Assembly: GCF_003073045.1 (NCBI RefSeq)
Contig: NC_037592.1
Coordinates: 18,371,844 to 18,435,843, forward strand
Origin: Pomacea canaliculata
Taxonomy: Eukaryota; Mollusca; Gastropoda; Architaenioglossa; Ampullariidae
DNA length: 64,000 nucleotides
Direction: 5' to 3'
Shown: piece after piece, positions 24,433 to 35,543 of the stretch
Position numbering within the stretch: position 1 is the first letter of the stretch
Layout of the letters: every line of letters starts with the position of its first letter
Notes under the pieces: generated by a model
Seen by the model: the letters and a program-made list of their open reading frames with translations, nothing else
The model's database searches: none
Told to the model about the DNA's origin: nothing
Program-made: the position numbers and the translations under genes

Positions 24433-25966
24433 TGCATATGGGCCAGATGTCCACGCATAGCGTTTACAGACAGGGTCTATCCTCCATCCTGTCTTGTCGT
24501 CACACTTGGCTGAACACCCGTGTACACCAGGGCAGTCGTAGTCCGTGTGGCACTTAATTTCTCCCTCCAGTCCTTTATCCACTTTCTTCCATTTGATAAC
24601 GCCGCCGTCAAATGATGGCGCAAAATCTTCTCTACAGACATTGCTTCCCTGCAGGTCATTATTTTCGCTTTTGAACAAGATCTCCTGATTGCTGTTAACA
24701 CCCACGATGGACTCCAGTGGCGTGGCCGAGTGAAACTGAGCACTGCTGGTGCCGCCGTTGACGGTCACCTATGAAGATAATGTTACGATGTTAAGTATGT
24801 ATTGGTGCATTCATTAATAACAAAAGGAATCGGATGATAAATATAGTTCTATGTAATTATATTAATGTATCACAATTTGATACAGTTTACTCCAAATACA
24901 TGCAGAGACACAAAAACGTATAGCACTTTAGAAGTGTACTGACTTATGTAATTTTGTGTGTAGAGAGTCGGCGTCGAACGGCTCAGGACTGTCCCTTTAC
25001 CATGCAAGTAATAACCGGCCTTGAACTGCCACTCGCGGCTACTGGGTCATTGTTACATCGCAAGTTACGCCTAGATCTTGAGCCACTTAGGGAAACAAGG
25101 ACCAGACAGGGTGTATCCAGTGGCGCCACGTGGGCTGGAAAGGGGGTGGATGGCTCTGGAATGTTCGACGGTAGGAGAGATAAGTAGCGTAGCTTGACAG
25201 TGGAGAGGCGCTTTTGGATTTGGGAGTGACCATGGACAGACGGCAGGCAAGCCGCCGAGTTCAAGTGAATAAAAACTACAGTTATGCGGAAATTTCGATC
25301 TTTGTTGTTTCTGGTACAAGTAGCCCAACAATAAGTAGCCATTAGATACTGACGTCTTGGTTACAAAATGAATTCAAGGAAAGGGAGAGAGAGAGAGTGT
25401 TCACGTACAGAGAGAGCTATATAGAGAAAAGAAGAGAGTAGTGGACAGCGGCAGTGTTTGTATGTCTGTCTCATTGGTGACGTTTTCTTGAAAATCTTTC
25501 CTACACTTTAGAGAATTTACCTGAATAATATTGCTATTGACCAAGTGGAACTGGAGAAAAACTGTTGAGTTCAGTTTCATATTTGGAATGGGCACGACTG
25601 TGGTTGGTGCCTTACTGTCCTTGCCAGACGTGTCTGGAACGTTTCCCTCGCCTTCTCCACGTATAACAAAGCGGTAGATTGTGTTTTCTCCTTTTAAATC
25701 TACAAACGAACTGCAACGTTCAAGAAACACACCTTTCTTACTATGCTGTTTTGGAAAAGCGGGAAAAATCCTCTCTACACAACAATTAACAAGTACCTGT
25801 AAGCTCATGCCCACCGCCCTTCCCTCACACTTACATACACGCACACACGCCAACAACAACTTGTTTACACCTACTCCTTGTCCCGAATGAAAACCACCAT
25901 GGATATCATCTTCCCAGATGTCAAAGGTTTAGGCCTTGTGATCTTCTCCTTTTTCTCATCATCAAG
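24433..25966 (-). CDS. galectin-like plus Sushi module (copy A, type 1)
   Basis: Exons 25,966-25,875 (92 nt; KITRPKPLTSGKMISMVVFI), 25,710-25,521 (190 nt; SFVDLKGENTIYRFVIRGE, MKLNSTVFLQFHLVNSNIIQ) and 24,768-24,433 (336 nt; VTVNGGTSSAQFHSATPLES, then Sushi CREDFAPSFDGGVIKWKK, LEGEIKCHTDYDC, CDDKTGWRIDPVCKRYAW). Phases are 0/2/0/0 and the frame is open throughout. The third exon is placed to end at TATGCA|GTTAGT, by analogy with the CWRYLWLSP| and CRQYFWHNP| exon ends. If that donor is skipped, the frame continues 20 codons as SDCLVLIAVIALPHSLVYI and a stop at 24,370, a hydrophobic tail that could act as a GPI or membrane anchor. The Sushi domain has two extra cysteines (YDCPGVHGCSAKC). Confidence 0.75.
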
Positions 25967-26597
25967 CTAAAACAAACAGTGCAGTGTCGTATTCGATTGG
26001 TCATACTCAATGAAATCTGCATTCGTTATTTCCTAATGGATAATCATATGAGAGCTACGAAATCGAAAGCTTCATAGCCTAAGACCACATGCATAACATT
26101 AGAAGACAGTGTCAGATCAGCAGGCTGTGGATTAAGAAGTAGAGCGATGCCCGTCGTCAATCATTTAAGAAAACCCCGTCAATCCAAGAGTTTATAATCA
26201 AACCAAGGAAAAGAAGAACTATAGCGTTTGCAATGGCGTTCAAATAGTACAGATGTTAATAGATGGATTAGTAAACTTTGGCGCTTAAAGTGCTAGCAGG
26301 TACTTAAATATTTTACACCTAGGGACCGAGATCTTATTACTCCCGCATATTTGTAAGCACATGCACCTAACCGTTAAATATTAACTTGGTTTTTTAAAAC
26401 AGCTTTCAGAGATACACTTTAATAGAAATAAGAGAGTGTAGAAGAAACAGTTATTATTTAAAGCAAATTACACTATGTAGGCACCTTTAGCCGAGAAGAC
26501 ATCGACGTGCAATCGCCTAAATCTCGTTGTTAGAATCGTACTTAAAAACCGACAAAAAAATTGGTGAAAATGATTTGTACTTTTTATCAATACTTAC

Positions 26598-26825
26598 AAT
26601 TTTGTTTTCCCTTATCAAGACACCTTCGTTGCACACGTCGTCAAAGAGCCAACCGGTCAGGCTGCTACATACCACTGAAGACGACTTGCTGGTGCTCCGT
26701 ACAAAGTTGCCATTGCATATGACATCAGCAATCAGAACACTACCATTTCTTTGGGCTTGTAGTACTTTACCGTTGAGGACTTTCGGAATATGGTTTGCTT
26801 CACACGCGTAGTCTTCCATAGGACG
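26598..26825 (-). CDS. stand-alone Sushi exon (copy A)
   Basis: A 228-nt exon (76 codons, phase 0 at both ends) with acceptor CTTAAAAG and donor GTAAGT. It reads MEDYACEANHIPKVLNGKV, then LIADVICNGNF, SSSVVCSSLTGWLFDDVC. The four cysteines and the W before the last mark a Sushi domain. No galectin-like strands are attached. It is more diverged from the other Sushi domains than they are from each other. It lies between the type-2 module of copy B and the type-1 module of copy A, and all phases allow joining. Confidence 0.7.
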
Positions 26826-26924
26826 CTTTTAAGTTTAAAATTACATTTTGGTGCAGGGAATTGTGACTAAATTATGAAATTGTAAACAAAGCGTTCAATT
26901 TAACAACTGCCAAATAACGAACTT

Positions 26925-27137
26925 TCAAAATCTCATAATAATAATATTCATAATCATATTCATAATCATAATCATATTCATAATCATATTCATAATCATA
27001 GGTGTATTTTTATCTCGCACTTTTATGATCAACATAGGTATCAGCCTCTGCACTGACCAGTAACGATAAATAACCATTAGGTTTGAGACTATGGACAGTA
27101 GCAGAAGGGATACGTTGACTGTAGACAGTGTAAACAT
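26925..27137 (-). other. signal-peptide-like open frame between modules (copy A)
   Basis: The frame starts MFTLSTVNVSLLLLSIVSNL, a classic short N-region plus hydrophobic core, then VIYRYW, and runs into a degenerate ATTCATAATCAT microsatellite. It lies about 310 bp upstream of the stand-alone Sushi exon and recurs at 31,672. It could be an alternative first exon giving each 4.5-kb copy its own secreted product (signal peptide, Sushi, galectin, Sushi, galectin, Sushi). The only phase-compatible donor (CTAATG|GTTATT) is weak, so this stays a hypothesis. Confidence 0.35.
26934..27001. repeat. ATTCATAATCAT microsatellite
   Basis: Imperfect tandem ATTCATAATCAT blocks. The matching spot in copy B (about 31,462-31,540) has an expanded, differently interrupted (ATAATC)n version, so this is one of the few places where copies A and B differ strongly. 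Confidence 0.85.
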
Positions 27138-27285
27138 GGTGCGTTTCCTACTGGTTCACATGACAAACGATATTGCAAAAGGAGTGGAGGATATTAATTC
27201 AGGAACAAACGATTTTGAAAGAGCGACAGATTGAAGCCTTTGAATGAGAGTGACGAACGTGATGTGGAATAGGGTTAGGACCTAC

Positions 27286-28765
27286 CTCCACGGGATGTCG
27301 AGATACGCACTGCTCACTCATCACCCATCCTGCTTTCCTGTCGCAGTGGCTGGTAGACTTGCCTTTGTTGATCAAGAGAAAGTCGTTGTTACACACGGCG
27401 CTACCCTCAAGCCTGTCCTGTGTCTTACGCCACGTCAAGGCGCCGTTATCCAGTGACGGGGCCAGCTCCTCTCTGCAGAAGTTGGTTCTGTGGCGGTCGC
27501 CCACCACGTCAATCGCCATAACGACCAACGACGTAGACAAGTGCATCAGGTCTTTAAAGTTGTAGCCAGAAGGGTACATATATCTATAAAAGCCGTTGAT
27601 CACGAGCTAAACAAAAGAAATGTTTCAGCATGTTTATTACGTACTGTAGCAATAACAGGCGTAAATGTCATTTACTAGAAACGAAAAATTAACCTGAAGC
27701 TAGCAACCAAAACTATTGCATATAACTATGATGGGTGGTTCTTTCACACATCTCAAGATCTCTCCATCTCCCTATATATAACTTATGCTTTTTTCTCTTC
27801 TTTTCTACTTCTCTACGTATAGCACACAAATTTAAACACACACACACACAATCTCACACACTTCAGCGACGCGTGTTTGTTTTGCCACAGCGACTGGATC
27901 TGGTGAGAAGACACCAAGTACTTCTACTACCTTTAGGTCACTGACAAAGGTAGTGTCAATACCTTTCCTATTTAATGGTAAAGGAACACTATAAGCACAA
28001 GAACTGCTTACTCGGTTCCCGTTAGACACACGTAACATATCTAGGTAACCATTCAATATAGTAAACATTTGCTTACATTTACAAACATTACGTACAAGTA
28101 CATCTTACCTCGATATCTTTATCTGAGTGAATTTTCAATTTCATGAACGCTCTTGCATTCCGCTTTACTGTCCACAGAGTTTTAAAGTCTTTTTGTTGTT
28201 GCCAAATACCGTATACATACGTGCTAGCGAGTACCGTTCCTTCATCAAGGTCGAATCGAAACTGAATCCGGTTATTTACTCCATCTCTCAACGAAATAAC
28301 AGGTCTGAAAAAAGTCAAAAGGCCACAGTAATATCAGCCAAATCTTTATTGCTTTCCTTTTTAGTTCAATTTCACTGCGTTTAAGCGATATTTTCAGCAT
28401 AGCACTCTGCAATGTTGTCGCACAACTTCTGGTTTTTGACATGTACCATTCATGTAACAGGTGTAAGATTTTTGACCGGGCGAACGCCGTCGTAGGAGAA
28501 CTCACAAACCGATGTTTCCCTGCTTGACGCTAAACCCTTCTTATTATAGCCTCCTAAGCAATAACACACCAAACATGTGGCAAAACAAATAGCATATTCA
28601 ACTTACTCAAGCGACTTACTAACTTAGATCGTTTGAATCCTTTCCGTGTGTTCGATAAAGGGACTACAATGAGACGCCTTACCTTCTGTCTCCTACAGTG
28701 CTGGCTGTCAAATACAATTCCTGCTCAGCTCTTAGAGGTTCGGGTAGATGAAAGACTGTATTTGC
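27286..28765 (-). CDS. galectin-like plus Sushi module (copy B, type 2), intact
   Basis: Exons 28,765-28,683 (83 nt), 28,304-28,109 (196 nt; PVISLRDGVNNRIQFRFDL, TYVYGIWQQQKDFKTLW) and 27,606-27,286 (321 nt; LVINGFYRYMYPSGYNF, LVVMAIDVVGD, then CREELAPSLDNGALTW, LEGSAVCNNDF, SHCDRKAGWVMSEQCV). Phases are 0/2/0/0 and the whole is open, unlike its near-identical sister at 22.8-24.2 kb. The donor after the Sushi domain is GTAGGT. Without splicing the frame reads on for some 30 residues to a stop at 27,199. The galectin-like fold is inferred from strand order and exon structure. The canonical H-N-R and W-E-R sugar contacts are mostly replaced; a W is kept in GIW. Confidence 0.75.
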
Positions 28766-28953
28766 CTGCGGAAAATGTCATTTTTTAAACACAACTACTT
28801 TTTTAAGAAAGCTGATTGCCACTGATTCGTTCGGCCACAAACGTTAACACATGATACTTGTAGGGTCTATGGACACAAATGGCCTCGATTTAGATGTAAA
28901 CGAGAGAATGAAGCAAGGCTATAACCGCAATAATGGACAAGACAATCACTAAC

Positions 28954-30496
28954 TGCATATGGGCCAGATGTCCACGCATAGCGTTTACAGACAGGGTCTA
29001 TCCTCCATCCTGTCTTGTCGTCACACTTGGCTGAACACCCGTGTACACCAGGGCAGTCGTAGTCCGTGTGGCACCTAATTTCTCCCTCCAGTCCTTTATC
29101 CACTTTCTTCCATTTGATAACGCCGCCGTCAAATGATGGCGCAAAATCTTCTGTACAGACATTGCTTCCCTGCAGGTCATTATTTTCGCTTTTGAACAAG
29201 ACCTCCTGATTGCTGTTAACACCCACGATGGACTCCAGTGGCGTGGCCGAGTGAAACTGAGCACTGCTGGTGCCGCCGTTGACGGTCACCTATGAAGATA
29301 ATGTTACGATGTTAAATATGTATGGGTGCATTCATTCATAACAAAAGGAATCGGATGATAAATATAGTTCTATGTAATTATATTAATGTATCACAATTTG
29401 ATACAGTTTACTCCAAATACATGCAGAGACACAAAAACGTATAGCACTTTAGAAGTGTACTGACTTATGTAATTTTGTGTGTAGAGAGTCGGCGTCGAAC
29501 GGCCCAGGACTGTCCCTTTACCACGCAAGTAATAACCGGCCTTGAACTGCCACCCGCGGCTACTGGGTCATTGTTACATCGCAAGTTACGCCTAGATCTT
29601 GAGCCACTTAGGGAAACAAGGACCAGACGGGTGTATCCAGTGGCGCCACGTGGGCTGGGAAAGGGGGTGGATGGCTCTGGAATGTTCGACGGTAGGGAGA
29701 ATAAGTAGCGTAGCTTGACAGTGGAGAGGCGCTTTTGGATTTGGGAGTGACCATGGACAGATGGCAGGCAAGCCGCCGAGTTCAAGTGAATAAAAACTAC
29801 AGTTATGCGGAAATTTCGATCTTTGTTGTTTCTGGTACAAGTAGCCCAACAATAAGTAGCCATTAGATACTGACGTCTTGGTTACAAAATGAATTCAAGG
29901 AAAGGGAGAGAGAGTGTTCACGTACAGAGAGAGCTATATAGAGAAAAGAAGAGAGTAGTGGACAGCGGCAGTGTTTGTATGTCTGTCTCATTGGTGACGT
30001 TTTCTTGAAAATCTTTCCTAGACTTTAGAGAATTTACCTGAATAATATTGCTATTGACCAAGTGGAACTGGAGAAAAACTGTTGAGTTCAGTTTCATATT
30101 TGGAATGGGCACGACTGTGGTTGGTACCCTACTGTCCTTGCCAGACGTGTCTGGAACGTTTCCCTCGCCTTCTCCACGTATAACAAAGCGGTAGATTGTG
30201 TTATCTCCTTTTAAATCTACAAACGAACTGCAACGTTCAAGAAACACACCTTTCTTACTATGCTGTTTTGGAAAAACGGGAAAAATACTCTCTACACAAC
30301 AATTAACAAGTTATGCCAAAGGTTTTCGTACCTGTAAGATCATGCCCACCGCCCTTCCCTCACTTACATACAGGCACACACGCCAACAACAACTTGTTTA
30401 CACCTACTCCTTGTCCCGAATGAAAACCACCATGGATATCATCTTCCCAGATGTCAAAGGTTTAGGCCTTGTGATCTCCTTTTTCTCATCATCAAG
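28954..30496 (-). CDS. galectin-like plus Sushi module (copy B, type 1), intact
   Basis: Exons 30,496-30,408 (89 nt, one codon shorter than copy A by an in-frame 3-bp gap), 30,227-30,038 (190 nt; SFVDLKGDNTIYRFVIRGE) and 29,289-28,954 (336 nt; VTVNGGTSSAQFHSATPLES, CTEDFAPSFDGGVIKWKK). All phases fit. One change turns the arginine after the first Sushi cysteine into threonine. If the GTTAGT donor at 28,953 is not used, the frame continues to a stop but lacks the hydrophobic tail of copies A and D: one inserted base makes SDCLVHYCGYSLASFSR. Confidence 0.75.
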
Positions 30497-31129
30497 CTAA
30501 AACAAACAGTGCAGTGTCGTATTCGATTGGTCATACTCAATGAAATCTGCATTCGTTATTTCCTAATGGATAATCATATGAGAGCTACGAAATCGAAAGC
30601 TTCATAGCCTAAGACCACATGCATAATTTTAGAAGACAGTGTCAGATCAGCAGGCTGTGGATTAAGAAGTAGAGCGATGCCAGTCGTCAATCATTTACGA
30701 AAGCTCCGTCAATCTAAGAGTTTATAATCAAACCAAGGAAAAGAAGAACTATAGCGTTTGCAATGGCGTTCAACTAGTACAGATGTTAATAGATGGATTA
30801 GTAAACTTTGGCGCTTAAAGTGCTAGCAGGTACTTAAATATTTTACACCTAGGGACCGAGATCTTATTACTCCCGCATATTTGTAAGCACATGCACCTAA
30901 CCGTTAAATATTAACTTGGCTTTTCAAAACAGCTTTGAGAGATACACTTTAATAGAAATAAGAGAGTGTAGAAGAAACAGTTATTATTTAAAGCAAATTA
31001 CACTATGTAGGCACCTTTAGCCGAGAAGACATCGACGTGCAATCGCCTAAATCTCGTTGTTAGAATCGGACTTAAAAAAAGCGACAAAAAAATTGGTGAA
31101 AATGATTTGTACTTTTTATCAATACTTAC

Positions 31130-31357
31130 AATTTTGTTTTCCCCTATCAAGACACCTTCGTTGCACACGTCGTCAAATAGCCAACCGGTCAGGCTGCTAC
31201 ATACCACTGAAGACGACTTGCTGGTGCTCCGTACAAAGTTGCCATTGCATATGACATCAGCAATCAGAACACTACCATTTCTTCGGGCTTGTAGTACTTT
31301 ACCGTTGAGGACTTTCGGAATATGGTTTGCTTCACACGCGTAGTCTTCCATAGGACG
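31130..31357 (-). CDS. stand-alone Sushi exon (copy B)
   Basis: 228 nt, phase 0 at both ends, nearly identical to 26,598-26,825 (QARRNGSV for QAQRNGSV, LIGENKI for LIRENKI). Donor and acceptor are conserved. This is the second of two such exons; none is seen between the modules at 35.5 and 35.0 kb, so it entered or was lost when the array grew. Confidence 0.7.
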
Positions 31358-31456
31358 CTTTTAAGTTTAAAATTACATTTTGGTGCAGGGAATTGTGACT
31401 AAGTTATGAAATTGTAAACAAAGCGTTCAATTTAACAACTGCCAAATAACGAACTT

Positions 31457-31672
31457 TCAAAATCTCATAAAAATAATCGTAATAATCATAATAACAACAA
31501 TCATAATAATCATAATAATCATATTTATAATCATATGTGTATTTCTATCTCGCATTTTTATGATCAACATAGGTGTCAGTCTCTGCGCTGACCAGTAACG
31601 ATAAATAACCATTAGGTTTGAGACTATGGACAGTAACACAAGGGATACGTTGACTGTAGACAGTGTAAACAT
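31457..31672 (-). other. signal-peptide-like open frame (copy B)
   Basis: The frame opens MFTLSTVNVSLVLLSIVSNL and is the counterpart of 26,925-27,137. The start and hydrophobic core are kept; the downstream microsatellite differs. GTCAGT in copy A has become GTCAGC here, so that donor is not conserved, while CTAATG|GTTATT is. Confidence 0.35.
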
Positions 31673-31821
31673 GGTGCGTTTCCTACTGGTTCACATGACA
31701 AACGATATTGCAAAAGGAGTGGAGGATATTAATTCAGGAACAGATGTATTTTGAAAGAGCGACAGATTGAAGCCTTTGAATGAGAGAGACGAACGTGATG
31801 TGGAATAGGGTTAGGACCTAC

Positions 31822-33288
31822 CTCCACGGGATGTCGAGATACGCACTGCTCACTCATCACCCATCCTGCTTTCCTGTCGCAGTGGCTGGTAGACTGCCTT
31901 TGTTGATCAAGAAAGTCGTTGTTACACACGGCGCTACCCTCAAGCCTGTCCTGTGTCTTACGCACGTCAAGGCGCCGTTATCCAGTGACGGGCCAGCTCC
32001 TCTCTGCAGAAGTGGTTCTGTGGCGGTCGCCCACCACGTCAATCGCCATAACGACCAACGACGTAGACAAGTGCATCAGGTCTTTAAAGTTTGTAGCCAG
32101 AAGGGTACATATATCTATAAAAGCCGTTGATCACGAGCTAAACAAAAGAAATGTTTCAGCATGTTTATTACGTGCTGTAGCAATAACAGGCGTAAAGTCA
32201 TTTACTAGAAATGAAAAATTAAACCTGAAGCTAGCAACCCAAAACTATTGCATATAACTATGATGGGTGGTTCATTTCATACACCTCAAGATGTCTCATC
32301 TCCTTATATATCTTATGCTTTTTTCTCTTCTTTTTCTTCTCTACGTATAGCACACAAATTTAAACACACACACACACAATCTCACACACTTCAGCGACGC
32401 GTGTTCGTTTTGCCACAAGGACTGGATCTGGTGAGAAGACACCAAGTACTTCTTACTCCTTTAGGTCACTGACAAAGGTAGTGTCAATACCTTTCCTATT
32501 TAATGGTAAAGGAACACCAAAGCACAAAAACTGCTTACTCGTTCCCGTTAGACACACGTAAATATCTAGGTAAACCATTCAATATATAACATTTGCTTAC
32601 ATTTACAAAACATTACGTTACAAAGTACATCTTACCTCGATATCTTTATCTGAGTGAATTTTTCAATTTCATGAACGCTCTTGCATTCCGCTTTACTGTC
32701 ACAAGATTTTAAATTTTTTTTTGTTGTCGCCAAATACGTTAACATACTGCTAGCGAGTACCGTTCCATTCATCAAGGTCGAATCGAAATGAATCCGGTTA
32801 TTTACTCCATCTCTCAACGAAATAACAGGTCTGAAAAAAGTCAAAAGGCCACAGTAATATCAGCCTAATTTTTATTGATTTCCTTTTTAGTTCAATTTCA
32901 CTGCGTTAAGCGATATTTTCAGCATAGCACTCTGCAATGTTGTCGAACAACTTCTAGTTTTTGACATGTACCATTCATGTAACAGTGTAAGATTTTTGAC
33001 CGGCGAACCCGTCGTAGGAGAACTCACAAACCGATGTTTCCCTGCTTGACGCTAAACCCTTCTTATTATAGCCTCCTAAGCAATAACACACCAAAAATGT
33101 GGCAAAACAAATAGCATATTCAACTTACTCAAGCGACTTACTAACTTAGATCGTTTGAATCCTTCGTGTGTTGATAAAGGGGGACTACAATGAGACGCCT
33201 TACCTTCTGTCTCCTACAGTGCTGGCTGTCAAATACAATTCCTGCTCAGCTCTTAGAGAGTTCGGGTAGATTGAAAGACTGTATTTGC
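31822..33288 (-). pseudogene. galectin-like plus Sushi module (copy C, type 2) with many indels
   Basis: The three exons sit at 33,288-33,204 (85 nt, expected 83), 32,830-32,636 (195, expected 196) and 32,137-31,822 (316, expected 321). Fragments such as MTFFRPVISLRDGVNNRIHF and RKTQDRLEGSAVCNNDF are still readable but shift frame repeatedly. Indels are mostly single-base losses, often in doubled letters, and are as frequent in the introns as in the exons. Splice sites are kept. The pattern fits uncorrected long-read sequence better than decay by selection release. Confidence 0.7.
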
Positions 33289-33474
33289 CTGCGGAAAATG
33301 TCATTTTTTAAATACAACTACTTTGTTAAGAAAAGCTGATTGGCCACTGATTCGTTCGGCCACAAACTTAACACATGATACTTGTAGGGTCTATGGAACA
33401 AATGGCCTCGATTAGATGTAAACGAGAGAATGAGCAAGGCTATAACCGCAATAATGGACAAGACAATCACTAAC

Positions 33475-34979
33475 TGCATATGGCCAGATGTCCACGCATA
33501 GCGTTTACAGACAGGGTCTATCCTCCATCCTGTCTGTCGTCACACTGGCTGAACACCCGTGTACACCAGGGGCAGTCGTAGTACGTGTGGCACTTAATTT
33601 CTCCTCCAGTCCTTTATCCACTTTCTTCCATTTGATAAAGCCGCGTCAAATGATGGCGCAAAATCTTCTCTACAGACATTGCTTCCCTGCAGGTCATTAT
33701 TTCGCTTTTGAACAAACCTCCTGATTGCTGTTAACACCCACGATGGACTCAGTGGCGTGGCCGAGTGAAATCTGAGCACTGCTGGTGCCGCCGTTGACGG
33801 TCACCTATGAAGATAATGTTACGATGTTAAATATGTATGGGTGCATTCATTCATAACAAAAGGAATCGATGATAAATATAGTTCTATGTAATTATAATTA
33901 ATGTATCACAATTTGATACAGTTTACTCCAAATACATGCAGAGACACAAAAACGTATAGCACTTTAGAAGTGTACTGACTTATGTAATTTTGTGTGTAGA
34001 GAGTCGGCGTCGAACGGCCCAGGACTGTTCCTTTACCACGCAAGGTAATAAAACCGGCCTTGAACTGCCACCCGCGGCTACTGGGTCATTTAATCGCAAG
34101 TACGCTTAATCTTGAGCCACTTAGGAACAAAGACCAGACGGGTGTATCCATTGGCGCCACGTGGCTGGAAAGGGGTGGATGGCTCTGGAATGTTCGACGT
34201 AGGAGAATAAGTAGCGTAGCTTGACAGTGGAGAGGCTTTTGGATTTGGGAGTGACATGGACAGATGCAGGCAAGCCGCCGATTCAAGTGAATAAAAAACT
34301 ACAGTTATGCGAAAAAAAATTTCGATCTTTTGTTTCTGTACAAGTAGCCCCAACAATAAGTACCATTATATACTGACCGTCTTGGTTACAAAATGAATTC
34401 AAGGAAGGGAGAGAGAGTGTTCACGTCAGAGAGCTATATAGAGAAAAGAAGAGAGTGGGTGACAGCGGCAGTGTTGTATGTCTGTCTCAATTGTGACGTT
34501 TTCTTGAAAATCTTTCCTAGACTTTTAGAGAATTACCTGAATTATATTGCTATTGACCAAGTGAACTGGAAAAAACTGTGAAGTTCAGTTTCATATTTGA
34601 ATGGCACGACTGGTTGGTACCTACTGTCCTTGCAACGTGTCTGGAACGTTTCCCTCGCCTTCTCCACGTATATACAAGCGGTAGATGTGTTATCTCCTTT
34701 TAAATCTACAAACGAACTGCAACGTTCAAGAAACACACCTGTCTTACTATGCTTGTTTTGGAAAACGGAAAAATACTCTCACACAACAATTAACAAGTTA
34801 TGCCAAAGGTTTTCGTACCTGTAAGCTTATGCCCACCGCCCTTTCCTCACACTGACATACACGCACACACGCCAAAAACAACTTGTTTACACCTACTCCT
34901 TGTCTCGAATGACAACCACCATGGATATCGTCTTCCCAGATGTCAAAGGTTTTGGCTTTGTGATCGGCTCTTTATCCTT
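33475..34979 (-). pseudogene. galectin-like plus Sushi module (copy C, type 1) with many indels
   Basis: First exon 34,979-34,897 is clean and somewhat diverged (83 nt; KDKEPITKPKPLTSGKTIS). The second (34,716-34,537) is 180 nt against 190, and the third (33,804-33,475) is 330 nt against 336. Both are shifted in several places. The change from clean to indel-ridden sequence happens near 34.80 kb, so the faulty stretch is about 31.89-34.80 kb. The underlying gene may well be intact. Confidence 0.7.
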
Positions 34980-35543
34980 CTTTTCAAAAAAAAGTGCACT
35001 GTTGTATTACATCGGAAATACACAATGCCTCCTCATTTCCTACAGTCAAATCTTGTGTGATTTTCGAAATTGAAAATGTAATAACAGAGATTATGTGAAT
35101 AGTAAAAGTCAGTTTGATATCATAAGGCTGATGGCAATGGGTTTGTTTGTTTCCAGTCATCAATTACTGAAGAAATCTAGTTTAGTCCTATTGTTTGCAA
35201 ATAATAGTTGTAAATAATATTATCGCTTCTTTAAATGAAAAAAAAAAAATGAAACAACGAAAACAGATTTTGTTTTAAGAGCAAAACTTTCTGTATGTAC
35301 ATCAAGAAAACTTGCTACATGCTACATATTACTTACGAAAATTTCCTGGTTCTCCATCCATGTATGCTACATCAGAACTTAGATAACCAATATTTGTCTG
35401 TTTGCGTTACACAGGTGGTCTTCAACACGACGCATTTTAGCGTTAATTGCATTTTATTACATGTGATTACGACAAAAGTTAGGATACCACAACAACAAAA
35501 AAATCTACTTAAAAATTAAAAAAGGAAAACAATTATTGCTTAC

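Larger units (their letters stand above)
22767..34979. repeat. 4.52-kb segmental tandem duplication (copies A, B and a partial copy C)
   Basis: Copy A (about 22,767-27,285) and copy B (27,286-31,821) align over their whole length, introns included, with an offset of 4,520 bp and few differences. Copy C (31,822-34,979) covers the type-2 and type-1 modules but not the stand-alone Sushi exon or the signal-peptide-like frame. Each unit holds a type-2 module, a stand-alone Sushi exon (A and B only) and a type-1 module, in transcription-reversed order. The near identity of introns shows either very recent duplication or redundant haplotypes placed in tandem by the assembly. Confidence 0.9.

Noticed and set aside
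24954-25342. Overlapping open frames on both strands, repeated at 29.5-29.9 kb
   Set aside because: They lie in the intron between galectin-like exons. They recur only because the intron is duplicated, and there are no domains or splice support.
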